Numbered from the stretch's first letter, positions 28,362 to 37,048 are shown. The stretch is 64,000 bases of DNA from Phenylobacterium sp. (GCF_013911965.1 NZ_JACESE010000005.1:1-64000); one strand, 5' to 3'. Made by a program: numbers and translations. Notes: generated by a model from the sequence alone, not told the origin.

Positions 28362-28406
28362 AGGCGCCGACGAGAATCCACAGCAGACTCTCGCCCGTCG
28401 GCGCCT
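28362..28406. terminator. Hairpin between convergent genes
   Basis: AGGCGCCGACG (28362-28372) pairs with CGTCGGCGCCT (28396-28406), and GAGA/TCTC extends the stem. No long T-run, so termination is inferred mainly from position between two convergent genes. Confidence 0.45.
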
Positions 28407-28409
28407 GCT

Positions 28410-28964
28410 TCAGGAGCCATCCGCCTCGCCGAGACCGCTTCCGGCGGGGCTTGCGTCGCCGAACGCCAGGCGCGCTATCGGCGACCAGGGGCCGCCGAGA
28501 TAGCGCCAGACCTCCAGCCCCTCGGCCCAGATATCGAAGGGCTCGAAGGCCTGCTGCAGGTCTTCGAGCAGGGCCCGCGCGGCGTCCGGTTCGGCCTTGT
28601 TCTGGATGGTGATGTGCGGCCGGAAGGGGGCGCGGTCCTGGGGCGTCAGCCAGCCGGAGAAGGCCGCCGCCAGTTCGGCGCGCAGATCCTCAAGCTCGGG
28701 CGAGGCGATGCGATAGGCCACGCCCCGGCCGAGAAACCAGGGGCCGCGAACCTCCAGCCGCATCGGCGCGCGCCGTCCGGCGGCGGCCTTCAGCACTTCG
28801 GCGACGGCGGTCTCCTCCGCCCCCGGCAGGGCGTGGAAAAGGGTCAGGTGCGCCGGGACCTGATTGCGTCCCTTCGGGAAGTGGGCGCGCCGCAGGTCGT
28901 CGAACCAGGCGAAGGCGCCCTCGTCCAGGGCGGCGGTGACGATCAGGGGCGGATGGTCGATCAT
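28410..28964 (-). CDS. 2H phosphoesterase (2'-5' RNA ligase-like)
   Basis: 184 residues from ATG 28964. Two H-x-T motifs, HLTLFH (about residue 39) and HITIQN (about 118), define the 2H phosphoesterase fold of LigT/CPDase relatives, which open 2',3'-cyclic phosphates or join RNA 2'-5'. Divergent from the metallophosphoesterase gene 60 bp away; both are nucleic acid or nucleotide phosphoesterases, perhaps sharing a promoter region. Substrate not predictable. Confidence 0.88.
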   Translation of the reverse strand: MIDHPPLIVTAALDEGAFAWFDDLRRAHFPKGRNQVPAHLTLFHALPGAEETAVAEVLKAAAGRRAPMRLEVRGPWFLGRGVAYRIASPELEDLRAELAAAFSGWLTPQDRAPFRPHITIQNKAEPDAARALLEDLQQAFEPFDIWAEGLEVWRYLGGPWSPIARLAFGDASPAGSGLGEADGS

Positions 28965-29023
28965 GGAAGAACCTGGCGCTGGGCTCCGGGCACGGTCGAA
29001 CAGGTGTGGGCGTTCCGCAGACC

Positions 29024-29524
29024 ATGGCGACATTCTTCACCAGCGACACCCACTTCGGCGATCACCGCGTCCTCAACCTCTATCCCCGGCCTTACGGCTC
29101 GGTGGCGGAGATGGACGCCGACCTGATCGCCCGCTGGAACGCCGTCGTCGGCGCAGGGGACGAGATCTGGCACCTGGGAGACTTCGCCCGCACGCCGCGC
29201 CTGGCCGCCGAGCTCCTGCCGAAGCTGAACGGGCGCAAGCACCTCGTGGCCGGCAATAACGACATCGGCCCAGACGTCGCCCACGGCTGGGAGACGGTGC
29301 AGCCCTATGCCGAGATCGAGCGCGAGGGCCGGCGGCTCGTTCTGTGCCACTATCCGTTCCGGAGCTGGAACGGCCAGCACCGCGGCAGCCTGAACCTGCA
29401 TGGCCACAGTCACGGCCGGATGAAGCCCCTGCCGCGCCAGTTCGACGTGGGCGTCGATGTGCGCGACTATGCCCCGGTCGCGCTGGAAGCCCTGCTGGCG
29501 GCGCGCCGGCCGAAAGCGCCCTGA
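29024..29524 (+). CDS. Calcineurin-like metallophosphoesterase
   Basis: 166 residues from ATG 29024. All metal-binding blocks are present: SDTHFGDH (Asp8, His10), GDEIWHLGDF, AGNND, LCHYPF and LHGHSHG. The small size and HGHSHG ending fit the YfcE-like or ligase-associated small phosphoesterases. The WNGQHRGSLNLHGHSHG region is typical of phage and bacterial small phosphoesterases. Cytosolic. Upstream divergent 2H gene suggests related roles in nucleotide or RNA turnover. Confidence 0.9.
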   Translation: MATFFTSDTHFGDHRVLNLYPRPYGSVAEMDADLIARWNAVVGAGDEIWHLGDFARTPRLAAELLPKLNGRKHLVAGNNDIGPDVAHGWETVQPYAEIEREGRRLVLCHYPFRSWNGQHRGSLNLHGHSHGRMKPLPRQFDVGVDVRDYAPVALEALLAARRPKAP

Positions 29525-29625
29525 GCGACGCCCTCGCCCCGCTCCGGAGGCCGCCGCCGGCTGTTCACCCCAGGCCCGCCGGGGCGTAGGCTCGCCTCAA
29601 GGCCCTCCAGCCCAGGAGCGAGACC

Positions 29626-31272
29626 ATGCCCGCCTACGCCCCCACGGACGTCCTCGAGACCCACGAGGTCACGAACCAGCCGCCCCCGTTCGCCGGCCAG
29701 AACCTGTATCTGATCGACCAGCCCTTGCGCGAAGCCGTACGACGCGAGGCCGGGCCGTGGCTGGACGAACGCATGGCGGCGCTGGGCGCGGTGGTCGGGT
29801 CCGAGCACGTGCTGGAACTGGGAGAACTGGCCAACCGCCATCCGCCGGAGCTGGTCGCCTTCGACCGGTACGGGCGACGGCTGGACGAGGCGCGCTTCCA
29901 TCCCGCCTATCACGAGCTCATGGCGCTGGCGATGGATCACGGCGTCCATGACGTGGCCTGGACGGTCGACGAGCCCGGCGCGCATGTGGGCCACCTCGGC
30001 CTGCTCGCCCTCTTCACCCAGGCCGAGGCCGGGACCATGTGCCCGATCAACATGACCTACGCCGCCGTGCCCGTCCTGGCGGCCCATCGGGACGCCGCCG
30101 GCCCCTGGCTCGAGCGGCTGATCGGCGGCCGCTACGACGCCCCCCTGCGGCCGATCACGCAGAAGCGCGGGATCACCCTGGGCATGGCCATGACGGAAAA
30201 GCAGGGCGGCAGCGACGTGCGCGCCAACGCCACGCGGGCCGAGCCCCTGGGCGAGGGGCTCTATCGCTTGACCGGCCACAAGTGGTTCTGCTCGGCGCCG
30301 ATGAGCGACGGCTTCCTGACGCTGGCCCAGGCGCCCGGCGGCCTCAGCTGCTTCCTCGTTCCGCGCATCGCCGAAGGGGGCGAGCGCAACGCCATCCGCC
30401 TCATGCGGCTGAAGGACAAGCTCGGCAACCGCTCCAACGCCTCCAGCGAGATCGAATACCACGGCGCGACGGCCCGCCTGCTGGGCGAGGAGGGGCGCGG
30501 CGTGAAGGTTATCATCGACATGGTCCACCACACGCGCCTGGGAACCATGGCCGCCACGCTCGGCGTCATGCGCATGGCGCTCGCCCAGGCGGCCCACCAC
30601 GTCAGCGGCCGCAGGGCCTTCCAGAAGACGCTGATCGACCAGCCGGCCATGCGCGCGGTGATCGCCGATCTGGCCCTGGAGTACGAGGCGGCCGTCGTGC
30701 TCGCGACCCGCACCGCGCGCGCCTTCGGCGACCTGGACCCTCAGGGCCGCGCCTTCGCTCGCCTGGCCGTGGCTCTGGGCAAGTACTGGCTGACCAAGCG
30801 CTGCCCCGGCTTCGTCTTCGAGTGCATGGAATGCCACGGCGGCGTCGGCTACGTCGAAGAGACGCCCATGCCCCGGCTGTTCCGGGAATCGCCCCTGAAC
30901 GCCATCTGGGAAGGCTCGGGCAACGTCATCGCCCTGGACATCCTGCGCACGCTGGCGCGCGAGCCCGAGGCCCTGGCCGCCTGGCGGGCGGAGGTCGAGG
31001 CGGCGCGCGGGGTCTCGCGCACCCTGGACGCCGCGGCCGACCAGCTGACGTCGATCCTGGACCGGGGCGCGGTCGGCGAGGGCGAGGCCCGCTGGGTCGC
31101 CGAGCGCATGGCTCTCGTCCTGCAGGGCGCCCTGCTCGTCCGGCACGCGCCCGCGGCCGTCGCCGAGGCCTTTGTCGGCAGCCGGCTTAGCGAAGACCGC
31201 AGCGCCTTCTACGGCGCCTTCGCCCGTGCGCCCGATATCGCGGCCATCGTGGCGCGCCAGCTGCCGGCCTGA
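29626..31272 (+). CDS. AidB-like acyl-CoA dehydrogenase family protein
   Basis: 548 residues, the AidB length. Flavin-binding signature MAMTEKQGGSDVRANAT, SAPMSDGFLTLAQA, and the C-terminal RESPLNAIWEGSGNVIALDILR are typical of AidB, an FAD protein in the E. coli adaptive response to alkylation (known) that binds DNA and may inactivate alkylating agents. The N-terminal HEVTNQPPPFAGQNLY is also AidB specific. GGAG-like site upstream of ATG 29626. No ada or alkB is adjacent, so damage-inducible regulation is not evident. Confidence 0.9.
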   Translation: MPAYAPTDVLETHEVTNQPPPFAGQNLYLIDQPLREAVRREAGPWLDERMAALGAVVGSEHVLELGELANRHPPELVAFDRYGRRLDEARFHPAYHELMALAMDHGVHDVAWTVDEPGAHVGHLGLLALFTQAEAGTMCPINMTYAAVPVLAAHRDAAGPWLERLIGGRYDAPLRPITQKRGITLGMAMTEKQGGSDVRANATRAEPLGEGLYRLTGHKWFCSAPMSDGFLTLAQAPGGLSCFLVPRIAEGGERNAIRLMRLKDKLGNRSNASSEIEYHGATARLLGEEGRGVKVIIDMVHHTRLGTMAATLGVMRMALAQAAHHVSGRRAFQKTLIDQPAMRAVIADLALEYEAAVVLATRTARAFGDLDPQGRAFARLAVALGKYWLTKRCPGFVFECMECHGGVGYVEETPMPRLFRESPLNAIWEGSGNVIALDILRTLAREPEALAAWRAEVEAARGVSRTLDAAADQLTSILDRGAVGEGEARWVAERMALVLQGALLVRHAPAAVAEAFVGSRLSEDRSAFYGAFARAPDIAAIVARQLPA

Positions 31273-31286
31273 GCGGCCGTCCGCCC

Positions 31287-32282
31287 TCAGCCCTTCAGCG
31301 CCTCCAGGCAGCCGGACTCCGCCAGGATGGCCGCCAGTCGCTCATCCCCCGCCGCCTCGGCGTACTTGCGGCGCAGTTCGGCCAGCGACTTCGCGTGGTA
31401 CTTCTGCGGCGGCTGGGCGTAGTCGCCGCCCGGCAGGGCGACGGTGAAGCTCTCCTCGCCGGCCGCCAGGGCGCGGGCGTTGGCGTCGGCCCAGGGCAGG
31501 AAGTAGGCGCCGGCATAGTCCAGCAGCGGCTTGAACGTCGGGGCGAGCGCGTCCCAGCTCTCGAAGTCGCCATCGATCCGTGGGTCGTTCATGCGCAGCG
31601 CCCAGTCGGCCACCGCCGGCGCCCGGGCGCGCATGATGGCCCCGGTGGTGGGGTCGATCAGCATCTCGAAGAACTGGGCGGCGAGACCGAAGTCGCCGAG
31701 CGCCGGCCGGCCGCCGAACAGGTAGGGCCGGTCGGTCAGGTGTGGCTGCAGGATGTCGAGCAGGCGCTCGTAATAGGCCGTGATGAGCGGCGCATTGGCG
31801 TCGCTGGAGCCCACGAAGTGACCCCGGCCGGTCATGCGCTCGCGCACCATCCTGGCGCGCTCGGCCACCGCCTCGGCGCTCGCGGTCGGCAGGCTCAGCC
31901 GGGCCAGCGCCTGGGCCGAGGCGAGCTGGTCGACCTCGGCGTACCAGCGGTGGTGGAACATCAGCTTGTTGCCCCACTCGTCGCCGAACTCCTCGACGAA
32001 CTGCGAGAGGAACTTCAGCGCCGGGCCGTCGGGATGGATCGAGGGCTCCGGATGGGCCGCCTCGACCGCCTCGATGATCGGAGTGGAGTCCTGCAGGCCC
32101 TGGCCGTCGGGGCTCACCACCGTCGGGATGATCGGCAGGCGCGAGTGCTTGCGGTACTCCGCCTCGTTGTCCGGGCCGCGCGGGGTCCAGCGATGCGGCA
32201 GCCCCTTGAACCGGAAGTAGGACCGGACCTTCACCGAATAGGGCGACATTTCCGATCCGAAGATCACATAGGGCTCAGGCAA
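31287..32282 (-). CDS. Glutathione S-transferase family protein, long form
   Basis: 331 residues, longer than the usual 200-220. The N-terminal thioredoxin-like domain (1-80) has SEMSPYSVKVRSYFRFKG with a Ser at the active-site position, LPIIPTVVSPDG with the cis-Pro and QDSTPIIEAVE. A C-terminal helical domain follows (about 90-240: DRPYLFGGRPALGDFGLAAQ), then an extra 90-residue tail of unknown role. Converges with aidB (15 bp apart). Substrate unknown. Confidence 0.85.
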   Translation of the reverse strand: MPEPYVIFGSEMSPYSVKVRSYFRFKGLPHRWTPRGPDNEAEYRKHSRLPIIPTVVSPDGQGLQDSTPIIEAVEAAHPEPSIHPDGPALKFLSQFVEEFGDEWGNKLMFHHRWYAEVDQLASAQALARLSLPTASAEAVAERARMVRERMTGRGHFVGSSDANAPLITAYYERLLDILQPHLTDRPYLFGGRPALGDFGLAAQFFEMLIDPTTGAIMRARAPAVADWALRMNDPRIDGDFESWDALAPTFKPLLDYAGAYFLPWADANARALAAGEESFTVALPGGDYAQPPQKYHAKSLAELRRKYAEAAGDERLAAILAESGCLEALKG

Positions 32283-32360
32283 GGCGTCCTCCGCGGCGTC
32301 TCAGGCGTCGTCGGAGGCCAGTCTGCCGCCCATCGCCGCGCCTGGCGAGCCCGCGATCGG

Positions 32361-32816
32361 CTAACGGCTGCGCGCGGCGAGCGCCACCGTCTGGGCTGCG
32401 CCGAGCGTGAGCGCGTCCTCGATCAGGCCGGTGGAGGTCTGGCCGAAGCGGCGCATGGCGCGCATGCGCAGGGCGAAGGTGACGTAGGACGCCGCGACGG
32501 CCGCTCCGGCCCCCAGCACGGCTCCGGCGAGGGCGCGACGGCGCGGCGCCAGCGCCATGCCCGCAATCCCGCCGGTGACGAGACGCGCGGCGATCCCGGC
32601 CAGCACGATCCGGTCCGGCGCCGAGCGCAGCTTGTCGCCCCAGATCTCGCCGGCGGCCAGGGTCTTGGCGGCGCCAGACACCAGGGGGTGGCCCAGCCAG
32701 GAGGGCGCGCCGTTGTCGGCCGGCAGGGTCCCGCACCGGGCGGCGTCGGCGACCACGGCGAGCGGGGTCATGGACCGCGCGCCGGCGGAAAGTCCGATGA
32801 GAAGGGCATGGAGCAT
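32361..32816 (-). CDS. DUF4126-type small membrane protein
   Basis: 151 residues with about four hydrophobic helices. The N-terminal GLSAGARSMTPLAVV motif and the central APDRIVLAGIAARLVTGGIAG match DUF4126 proteins, integral inner-membrane proteins of unknown function. Same direction as the GST gene but 78 bp upstream of it. A 250-bp non-coding stretch separates it from the alternative oxidase gene. Confidence 0.75.
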   Translation of the reverse strand: MLHALLIGLSAGARSMTPLAVVADAARCGTLPADNGAPSWLGHPLVSGAAKTLAAGEIWGDKLRSAPDRIVLAGIAARLVTGGIAGMALAPRRRALAGAVLGAGAAVAASYVTFALRMRAMRRFGQTSTGLIEDALTLGAAQTVALAARSR

Positions 32817-33068
32817 GGGCTGTCCTCTGATGGCTCCAGGCCAAATCGCTCAATGCGCCGATTGGCTCCCACACATTGGCGTCCTGACGGACGCGAACCG
32901 GCGGAGCGCGCGTCCTCGGATCCGGCGATCCCGTGCGACAGCTTGGCCTAAGGGTCAGCCCTTAGGGCGACGCCCCGAATATCGGCGGACGGACGAGAGG
33001 CGTACTCAAAGGCTCACACGCGGCGTTCGCGCCCCCCGATGTTCGTCTTGAGTAAGTAAGGCCCCGTC

Positions 33069-33758
33069 ATGCAAAGCCCCGCCATCGACCTGACCGTCCA
33101 TCATCAGCCCAAGGGCGCGGCCGATCGCGTCGCCTTCGGCTTCGTCAAGCTGCTGCGGTTCTGCGCCGACACCTTCTTCGCCAAGCGTTATGGCCATCGC
33201 GCCGTGGTGCTGGAGACCGTGGCGGCGGTGCCGGGCATGGTGGGCGCGACGCTCAACCACCTGAAGTGCCTGCGCCGCATGTGCGACGACCGCGGCTGGA
33301 TCAAGACGCTGATGGATGAGGCCGAGAACGAGCGCATGCACCTGATGACCTTCATCGAGGTGGCCAAGCCGACCCTGTTCGAGCGCTTCGTGGTCGTCGC
33401 CGCCCAGTGGGTCTTCTACCTGTTCTTCTTCGGCCTCTATCTGATCTCGCCGAAGACCGCCCACCGCGTGGTCGGCTATTTCGAGGAAGAGGCGGTGATC
33501 AGCTACACTCACTATCTCGCCGAGATCGACGAGGGCCGTTCGGAGAACGTGCCGGCGCCGGCCATCGCCAAGGCCTACTGGAACCTGCCCGACGACGCGA
33601 CCCTGCGTGACGTGGTCGAGGTGGTCCGCGCCGATGAGGCCCACCACCGCGACGTGAACCACGACTTCGCCAACGAGCTGGCCGGCCTGCCGCAAGGCGT
33701 GGTCGCCCCCTGCCCGCCGCACGTGACCCTGGAGCCGGCCTGGAAGCAGGCGGCCTGA
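33069..33758 (+). CDS. aox: Alternative oxidase (diiron ubiquinol oxidase)
   Basis: 229 residues. All four AOX motifs are present with their iron ligands: LETVAAVPG (Glu49), NERMHLM (Glu88, His91), FEEEAV (Glu139) and RADEAHHRD (Glu190, His193). Two hydrophobic stretches (about 105-128 and 45-62) fit monotopic binding to the inner membrane. AOX reduces O2 to water with ubiquinol without pumping protons, bypassing cytochrome oxidases (known). Bacterial AOX is uncommon and patchy. The closest downstream genes are a small ORF and a second diiron protein on the same strand. Start chosen at the only reasonable ATG; the leader is GC-mixed with a possible stem TACTCAA/TTGAGTA. Confidence 0.96.
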   Translation: MQSPAIDLTVHHQPKGAADRVAFGFVKLLRFCADTFFAKRYGHRAVVLETVAAVPGMVGATLNHLKCLRRMCDDRGWIKTLMDEAENERMHLMTFIEVAKPTLFERFVVVAAQWVFYLFFFGLYLISPKTAHRVVGYFEEEAVISYTHYLAEIDEGRSENVPAPAIAKAYWNLPDDATLRDVVEVVRADEAHHRDVNHDFANELAGLPQGVVAPCPPHVTLEPAWKQAA

Positions 33759-33772
33759 GGAACGAAGGCTCC

Positions 33773-33796
33773 GCCGGACGCAGCCCTGCGTCCGGC
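33773..33796 (+). other. Strong intercistronic hairpin after aox
   Basis: GCCGGACGCAG (33773-33783) pairs with CTGCGTCCGGC (33786-33796) across a 2-nt gap. It lacks a T-run and the next gene's GGAGG follows within 5 nt, so mRNA stabilisation, processing or attenuation is more likely than full termination. Confidence 0.6.
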
Positions 33797-33810
33797 CCTG
33801 GAGGTCCAGC

Positions 33811-34026
33811 ATGATGCAGACCTACGAATTGATGATGGATGTCAGGGGGGAGCGGGTCTTCGTTCCCCTGACCTGCCGTCCCGGCGAACTGATCACCCTG
33901 GCCCGCCGGGCCCTGGCCGAGGCCGGCGCCTCCAGCTGCGACATCACGCAGTTCGGCGACCTGCTCTTCTCGCTGGACGTGGCCGACGCGCCTCCGCGGC
34001 GCCCCCAGCCGGCCAACGCCCCTTGA
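33811..34026 (+). CDS. Small hypothetical protein between aox and the diiron gene
   Basis: 71 residues. GGAGG lies 6 nt before tandem ATGs (33811, 33814). The sequence has a compact alpha/beta-looking core (TYELMMDVRGERVFVPLTCRPGE, then a helix LITLARRALAEAG and SCDITQFGDLLFSLDV) and a Pro-rich tail. No family recognised. Its stop overlaps the FNR-like box that drives the next gene. Position suggests an accessory role with aox. Confidence 0.7.
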   Translation: MMQTYELMMDVRGERVFVPLTCRPGELITLARRALAEAGASSCDITQFGDLLFSLDVADAPPRRPQPANAP

Positions 34027-34036
34027 CCCATGTCAA
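34023..34036 (+). promoter_or_regulatory. FNR/FixK-type box upstream of the diiron gene
   Basis: TTGAC-CCAT-GTCAA, a perfect inverted repeat matching the TTGAY-N4-RTCAA consensus of FNR/FixK/Dnr. A TATAGT hexamer (34058-34063) begins exactly 21 nt after it, the geometry of a class II activated promoter (site centred near -41). Confidence 0.75.
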
Positions 34037-34058
34037 AGATGACGCCGGCGTCATCTTT
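34035..34058. promoter_or_regulatory. 24-bp perfect palindrome between activator box and -10
   Basis: Half-site AAAGATGACGCC followed directly by its reverse complement. It fills the spacer between the FNR-like box and the -10 hexamer, so a bound repressor would exclude RNA polymerase. The AAGATG...CATCTT edges resemble NsrR sites, but the centre does not match. Confidence 0.75.
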
Positions 34059-34108
34059 ATAGTGGCTCTTGAGCTCGGCGATGGAACCGGGCCGAAGGGA
34101 GCCAAGCC

Positions 34109-35227
34109 ATGCTGCATGTTCAGATCGTCCAGGGACCGCCGACCGAGGTCCAGACCTTCGATGACGACGACCTCGCCCGCCGCCTGACCGACCACGACGT
34201 CGACTGCATCCGCGAGATCTTCAACACTCCGCTGACCGGGTCCTACAACTGGGACTACGAGACGGCGAACACGAAGATCCGCAAGCTCTACGAGCTCGGC
34301 AAGCGGTTCAACTGGAACTCCGAGCTCGACATCGACTGGGACCAGCCCCTGCCCCAGCGCCCGGCCGCCGCGGGCGAGGACGACGGGCCCGAGGGCTTCA
34401 AGGACCATCCCAAGTGGAAGGCCCTGACGCCGGCCCAGAAGGCCGAGTTCGCCCACCGCTCGCAGGCCCAGACCCTGTCGCAGTTCCTGCACGGCGAGCA
34501 GGGCGCCCTGATGGTGGCCTCGCAGCTGGTCAGCTGCGCGCCGACCCACGACGCCAAGCTCTACGCCGCCTCCCAGACCTTCGACGAGGCCCGCCACGTC
34601 GAGGTGTTCCACAAGTACCTGATGCACCGCTGCCGGATGATCTATCCGATCAATCCGAGCCTGAAGTTCCTGCTCGACAAGGTGCTCACCGACCAGCGCT
34701 GGGACCTGAAGTTCATCGGCATGCAGATCCTGATCGAGGGCCTGGCGCTGGCGGCCTTCCAGACCATCCACGAGACCACCGAGGACCCGCTGCTGCGCGA
34801 CGTGGTGGGCCTGGTCATGCGTGACGAGGGCCGGCACGTGGCCTTCGGCGTCAACTATCTGGAGGACTGGATCCGCGCCCTGCCGCAGGAGGAGATCGAG
34901 GAGCGCGCCCAGTTCGCCTACGAGGCCTGCGTCGTCATGCGCAACCGCCTCGTCTCCACGACGGTCGCCGAGGAGTTCGGCTTCACGCCCGAGGAGGCCA
35001 TGGAGATCAACAACGCCAGCCAGGGCGGCCAGGCGTTCCGCAAGTTCCTGTTCGAACGGATGATCCCGAACCTGAAGCGCGTCGGCCTGCTGACCGACAA
35101 GGTGCGGCCGAAGTTCGAGGAACTGGGCGTGCTGGAGTTCGAGAACCTGAAGCACGACGGCGCCATCGACTGGGCGACCCTGGAACGTCCCCTCACCGTC
35201 GGCGACGGCAAGGTCATCGCCGCCTGA
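34109..35227 (+). CDS. Ferritin-like diiron protein (R2/AurF-like)
   Basis: 372 residues. A four-helix diiron core can be read directly: Glu130 (HGEQG), Glu160 and His163 (FDEARH), Glu210 (LIEG), Glu240 and His243 (RDEGRH), the E-ExxH-E-ExxH pattern of ferritin-like oxidases such as ribonucleotide reductase R2, R2lox and AurF. Substrate unknown; oxidase, oxygenase or peroxide reductase activity is possible. Found widely in proteobacteria and mycobacteria as an unassigned ferritin-like protein. It has its own FNR-like promoter and a strong terminator, and follows another diiron enzyme, aox. Confidence 0.88.
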   Translation: MLHVQIVQGPPTEVQTFDDDDLARRLTDHDVDCIREIFNTPLTGSYNWDYETANTKIRKLYELGKRFNWNSELDIDWDQPLPQRPAAAGEDDGPEGFKDHPKWKALTPAQKAEFAHRSQAQTLSQFLHGEQGALMVASQLVSCAPTHDAKLYAASQTFDEARHVEVFHKYLMHRCRMIYPINPSLKFLLDKVLTDQRWDLKFIGMQILIEGLALAAFQTIHETTEDPLLRDVVGLVMRDEGRHVAFGVNYLEDWIRALPQEEIEERAQFAYEACVVMRNRLVSTTVAEEFGFTPEEAMEINNASQGGQAFRKFLFERMIPNLKRVGLLTDKVRPKFEELGVLEFENLKHDGAIDWATLERPLTVGDGKVIAA

Positions 35228-35266
35228 GCCTGTCGGCTCGACCATCCCCTCCTGGGGTGAGCCTGG

Positions 35267-35302
35267 CCCGCATCCGACCTCGGATGCGGGTCTCCTTTTT
35301 TT
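35267..35302 (+). terminator. Rho-independent terminator of the diiron gene
   Basis: 11-bp stem CCCGCATCCGA/TCGGATGCGGG (35267-35290, 2-nt loop) followed by TCTCCTTTTTTT. Confidence 0.92.
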
Positions 35303-35316
35303 GGCTGCGGGCCAAG

Positions 35317-35346
35317 CAAAACGGCCCGGGACGATGTCCCGGGCCG
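35317..35346 (-). terminator. Rho-independent terminator of aceA
   Basis: Stem CGGCCCGGGAC (35322-35332) / GTCCCGGGCCG (35336-35346); on the minus strand it is followed by TTTTGC. Back to back with the diiron terminator. Confidence 0.88.
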
Positions 35347-35374
35347 CTCGCTTTCCCGCGATGACCGCCGCTCT

Positions 35375-36967
35375 TTAGGCGAACTGGTTCATCGTGTTGT
35401 GGACGCCGCCGGCCTTCAGGGCCGCTTCGCCGGCGAAGTACTCCTTGTGGTCGTCGCCGATGTCGGAGCCCGACATGTTCTGGTGCTTCACGCAGGCGAT
35501 GCCCTGGCGGATCTCCTCACGCTGCACCTGCTTGACGTAGCCGAGCATGGCTTCGTCGCCGAAGTAGCGCTTGGCCAGGTTGTCCGTGGACAGGGCGGCC
35601 GTGTGATAGGTCGGCAGGGTGATCAGGTGGTGGAAGATGCCCGCCCGCTTGGCGCCGTCGGCCTGGAAGGTGCGGATGCGCTCGTCGGCTTCCTTGGCGA
35701 GGTCGGTCTCGTCGTAGTCGACGCTCATCAGCTTGGCGCGGTCGTAGGCCGAGACGTCCTTGCCGGCGTCCTTCCACGCGTCGAACACCTGCTGGCGGAA
35801 GTTCAGCGTCCAGTTGAAGGACGGGCTGTTGTTGTAGACAAGCTTGGCGTTCGGGATGACCTCGCGGATGCGGTCCATCATCGAGGCGATCTGCTCGACG
35901 TGCGGCTTCTCGGTCTCGATCCACAGCAGGTCGGCGCCGTTCTGCAGCGAGACGATGGAGTCCAGGACGCAGCGGTCGGCGCCGGTGCCTTCGCGGAACT
36001 GGAAGAGGTTCGAGGGCAGACGCTTCGGACGCAGCAGCTTGCCGTTGCGGCTGATGATGACGTCGCCGTTGCCGACCTTCGAGGGATCGACCTCTTCGCA
36101 GTCGAGGAAGCTGTTGTACTGGTCGCCGATGTCGCCCGGCTCATGGCTGACGGCGATCTGCTTGGTCAGGCCGGCGCCCAGCGAGTCGGTGCGGGTGACG
36201 ATGATGCCGTCCTCGACGCCCAGCTCTAGGAAGGCGTAGCGGCAGGCGCGGATCTTCTGCAGGAAGTCCTCGTGCGGGACGGTCACCTTGCCGTCCTGGT
36301 GGCCGCACTGCTTCTCGTCGGAGACCTGGTTTTCGATCTGCAGGGCGCAGGCGCCCGCCTCGATCATCTTCTTGGCCAGCAGATAGGTGGCTTCCGCGTT
36401 GCCGAAGCCGGCGTCGATGTCGGCGATGATCGGAACCACGTGGGTCTGGTAGTTGTCGATCGCGTCGAGCAGCTGCTGTTCCTTGGCCTTGTCGCCGGCG
36501 GCGCGCGCGGCGTCCAGGTCGCGGAACATGAGGCCGAGCTCACGGGCGTCGGCCTGGCGCAGGAAGGTGTAGAGCTCTTCGATCAGCGCCGGCACCGAGG
36601 TCTTCTCGTGCATCGACTGGTCGGGCAGCGGGCCGAACTCCGAGCGCAGGGCCGCGACCATCCAGCCCGACAGATAGAGGTACTTCCGGTCGGTGGTGCC
36701 GAAGTGCTTCTTGATGGAGATCATCTTCTGCTGGCCGATGAAGCCGTGCCAGCAGCCGAGCGACTGGGTGTACTTGCTCGGATCGGCGTCGTAGGCGGCC
36801 ATGTCCTTGCGCATGATGGCCGCGTTGTAGCGGGCGATCTCCAGGCCGGTCTTGAAGCGGTTCTGCAGACGCATGCGGGCCACGCTCTCGGGATTGATCC
36901 CGTCCCACGTGCCGTTCTTGCTCTGAATGAGCTGCTGCATCTGAATGATATGATCTTGGTAGGACAT
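35375..36967 (-). CDS. aceA: Isocitrate lyase
   Basis: 530 residues, matching the long subgroup typified by Pseudomonas aeruginosa AceA (about 531), not the 430-residue E. coli type. Catalytic signature KQCGH at 219-223 with Cys221. Splits isocitrate to glyoxylate and succinate, the first step of the glyoxylate shunt. GAGGAGAGG precedes the ATG at 36967. Divergent from its probable regulator, with glcB beyond it, so the full shunt is encoded here. Growth on acetate or fatty acids is implied. Confidence 0.97.
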   Translation of the reverse strand: MSYQDHIIQMQQLIQSKNGTWDGINPESVARMRLQNRFKTGLEIARYNAAIMRKDMAAYDADPSKYTQSLGCWHGFIGQQKMISIKKHFGTTDRKYLYLSGWMVAALRSEFGPLPDQSMHEKTSVPALIEELYTFLRQADARELGLMFRDLDAARAAGDKAKEQQLLDAIDNYQTHVVPIIADIDAGFGNAEATYLLAKKMIEAGACALQIENQVSDEKQCGHQDGKVTVPHEDFLQKIRACRYAFLELGVEDGIIVTRTDSLGAGLTKQIAVSHEPGDIGDQYNSFLDCEEVDPSKVGNGDVIISRNGKLLRPKRLPSNLFQFREGTGADRCVLDSIVSLQNGADLLWIETEKPHVEQIASMMDRIREVIPNAKLVYNNSPSFNWTLNFRQQVFDAWKDAGKDVSAYDRAKLMSVDYDETDLAKEADERIRTFQADGAKRAGIFHHLITLPTYHTAALSTDNLAKRYFGDEAMLGYVKQVQREEIRQGIACVKHQNMSGSDIGDDHKEYFAGEAALKAGGVHNTMNQFA

Positions 36968-37048
36968 GCGCCTCTCCTCGATGCGAATTCGGTTGGCGGC
37001 TCCCTACCCTCCGCGCGAGGGGCGCCGAAAGCCCTGGCGAGGTGGGGA

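Noticed and set aside
33003-33054. TACTCAA ... TTGAGTA inverted repeat upstream of aox
   Set aside because: Only 7 bp with a 38-bp gap; likely chance, and it does not fit an FNR box.
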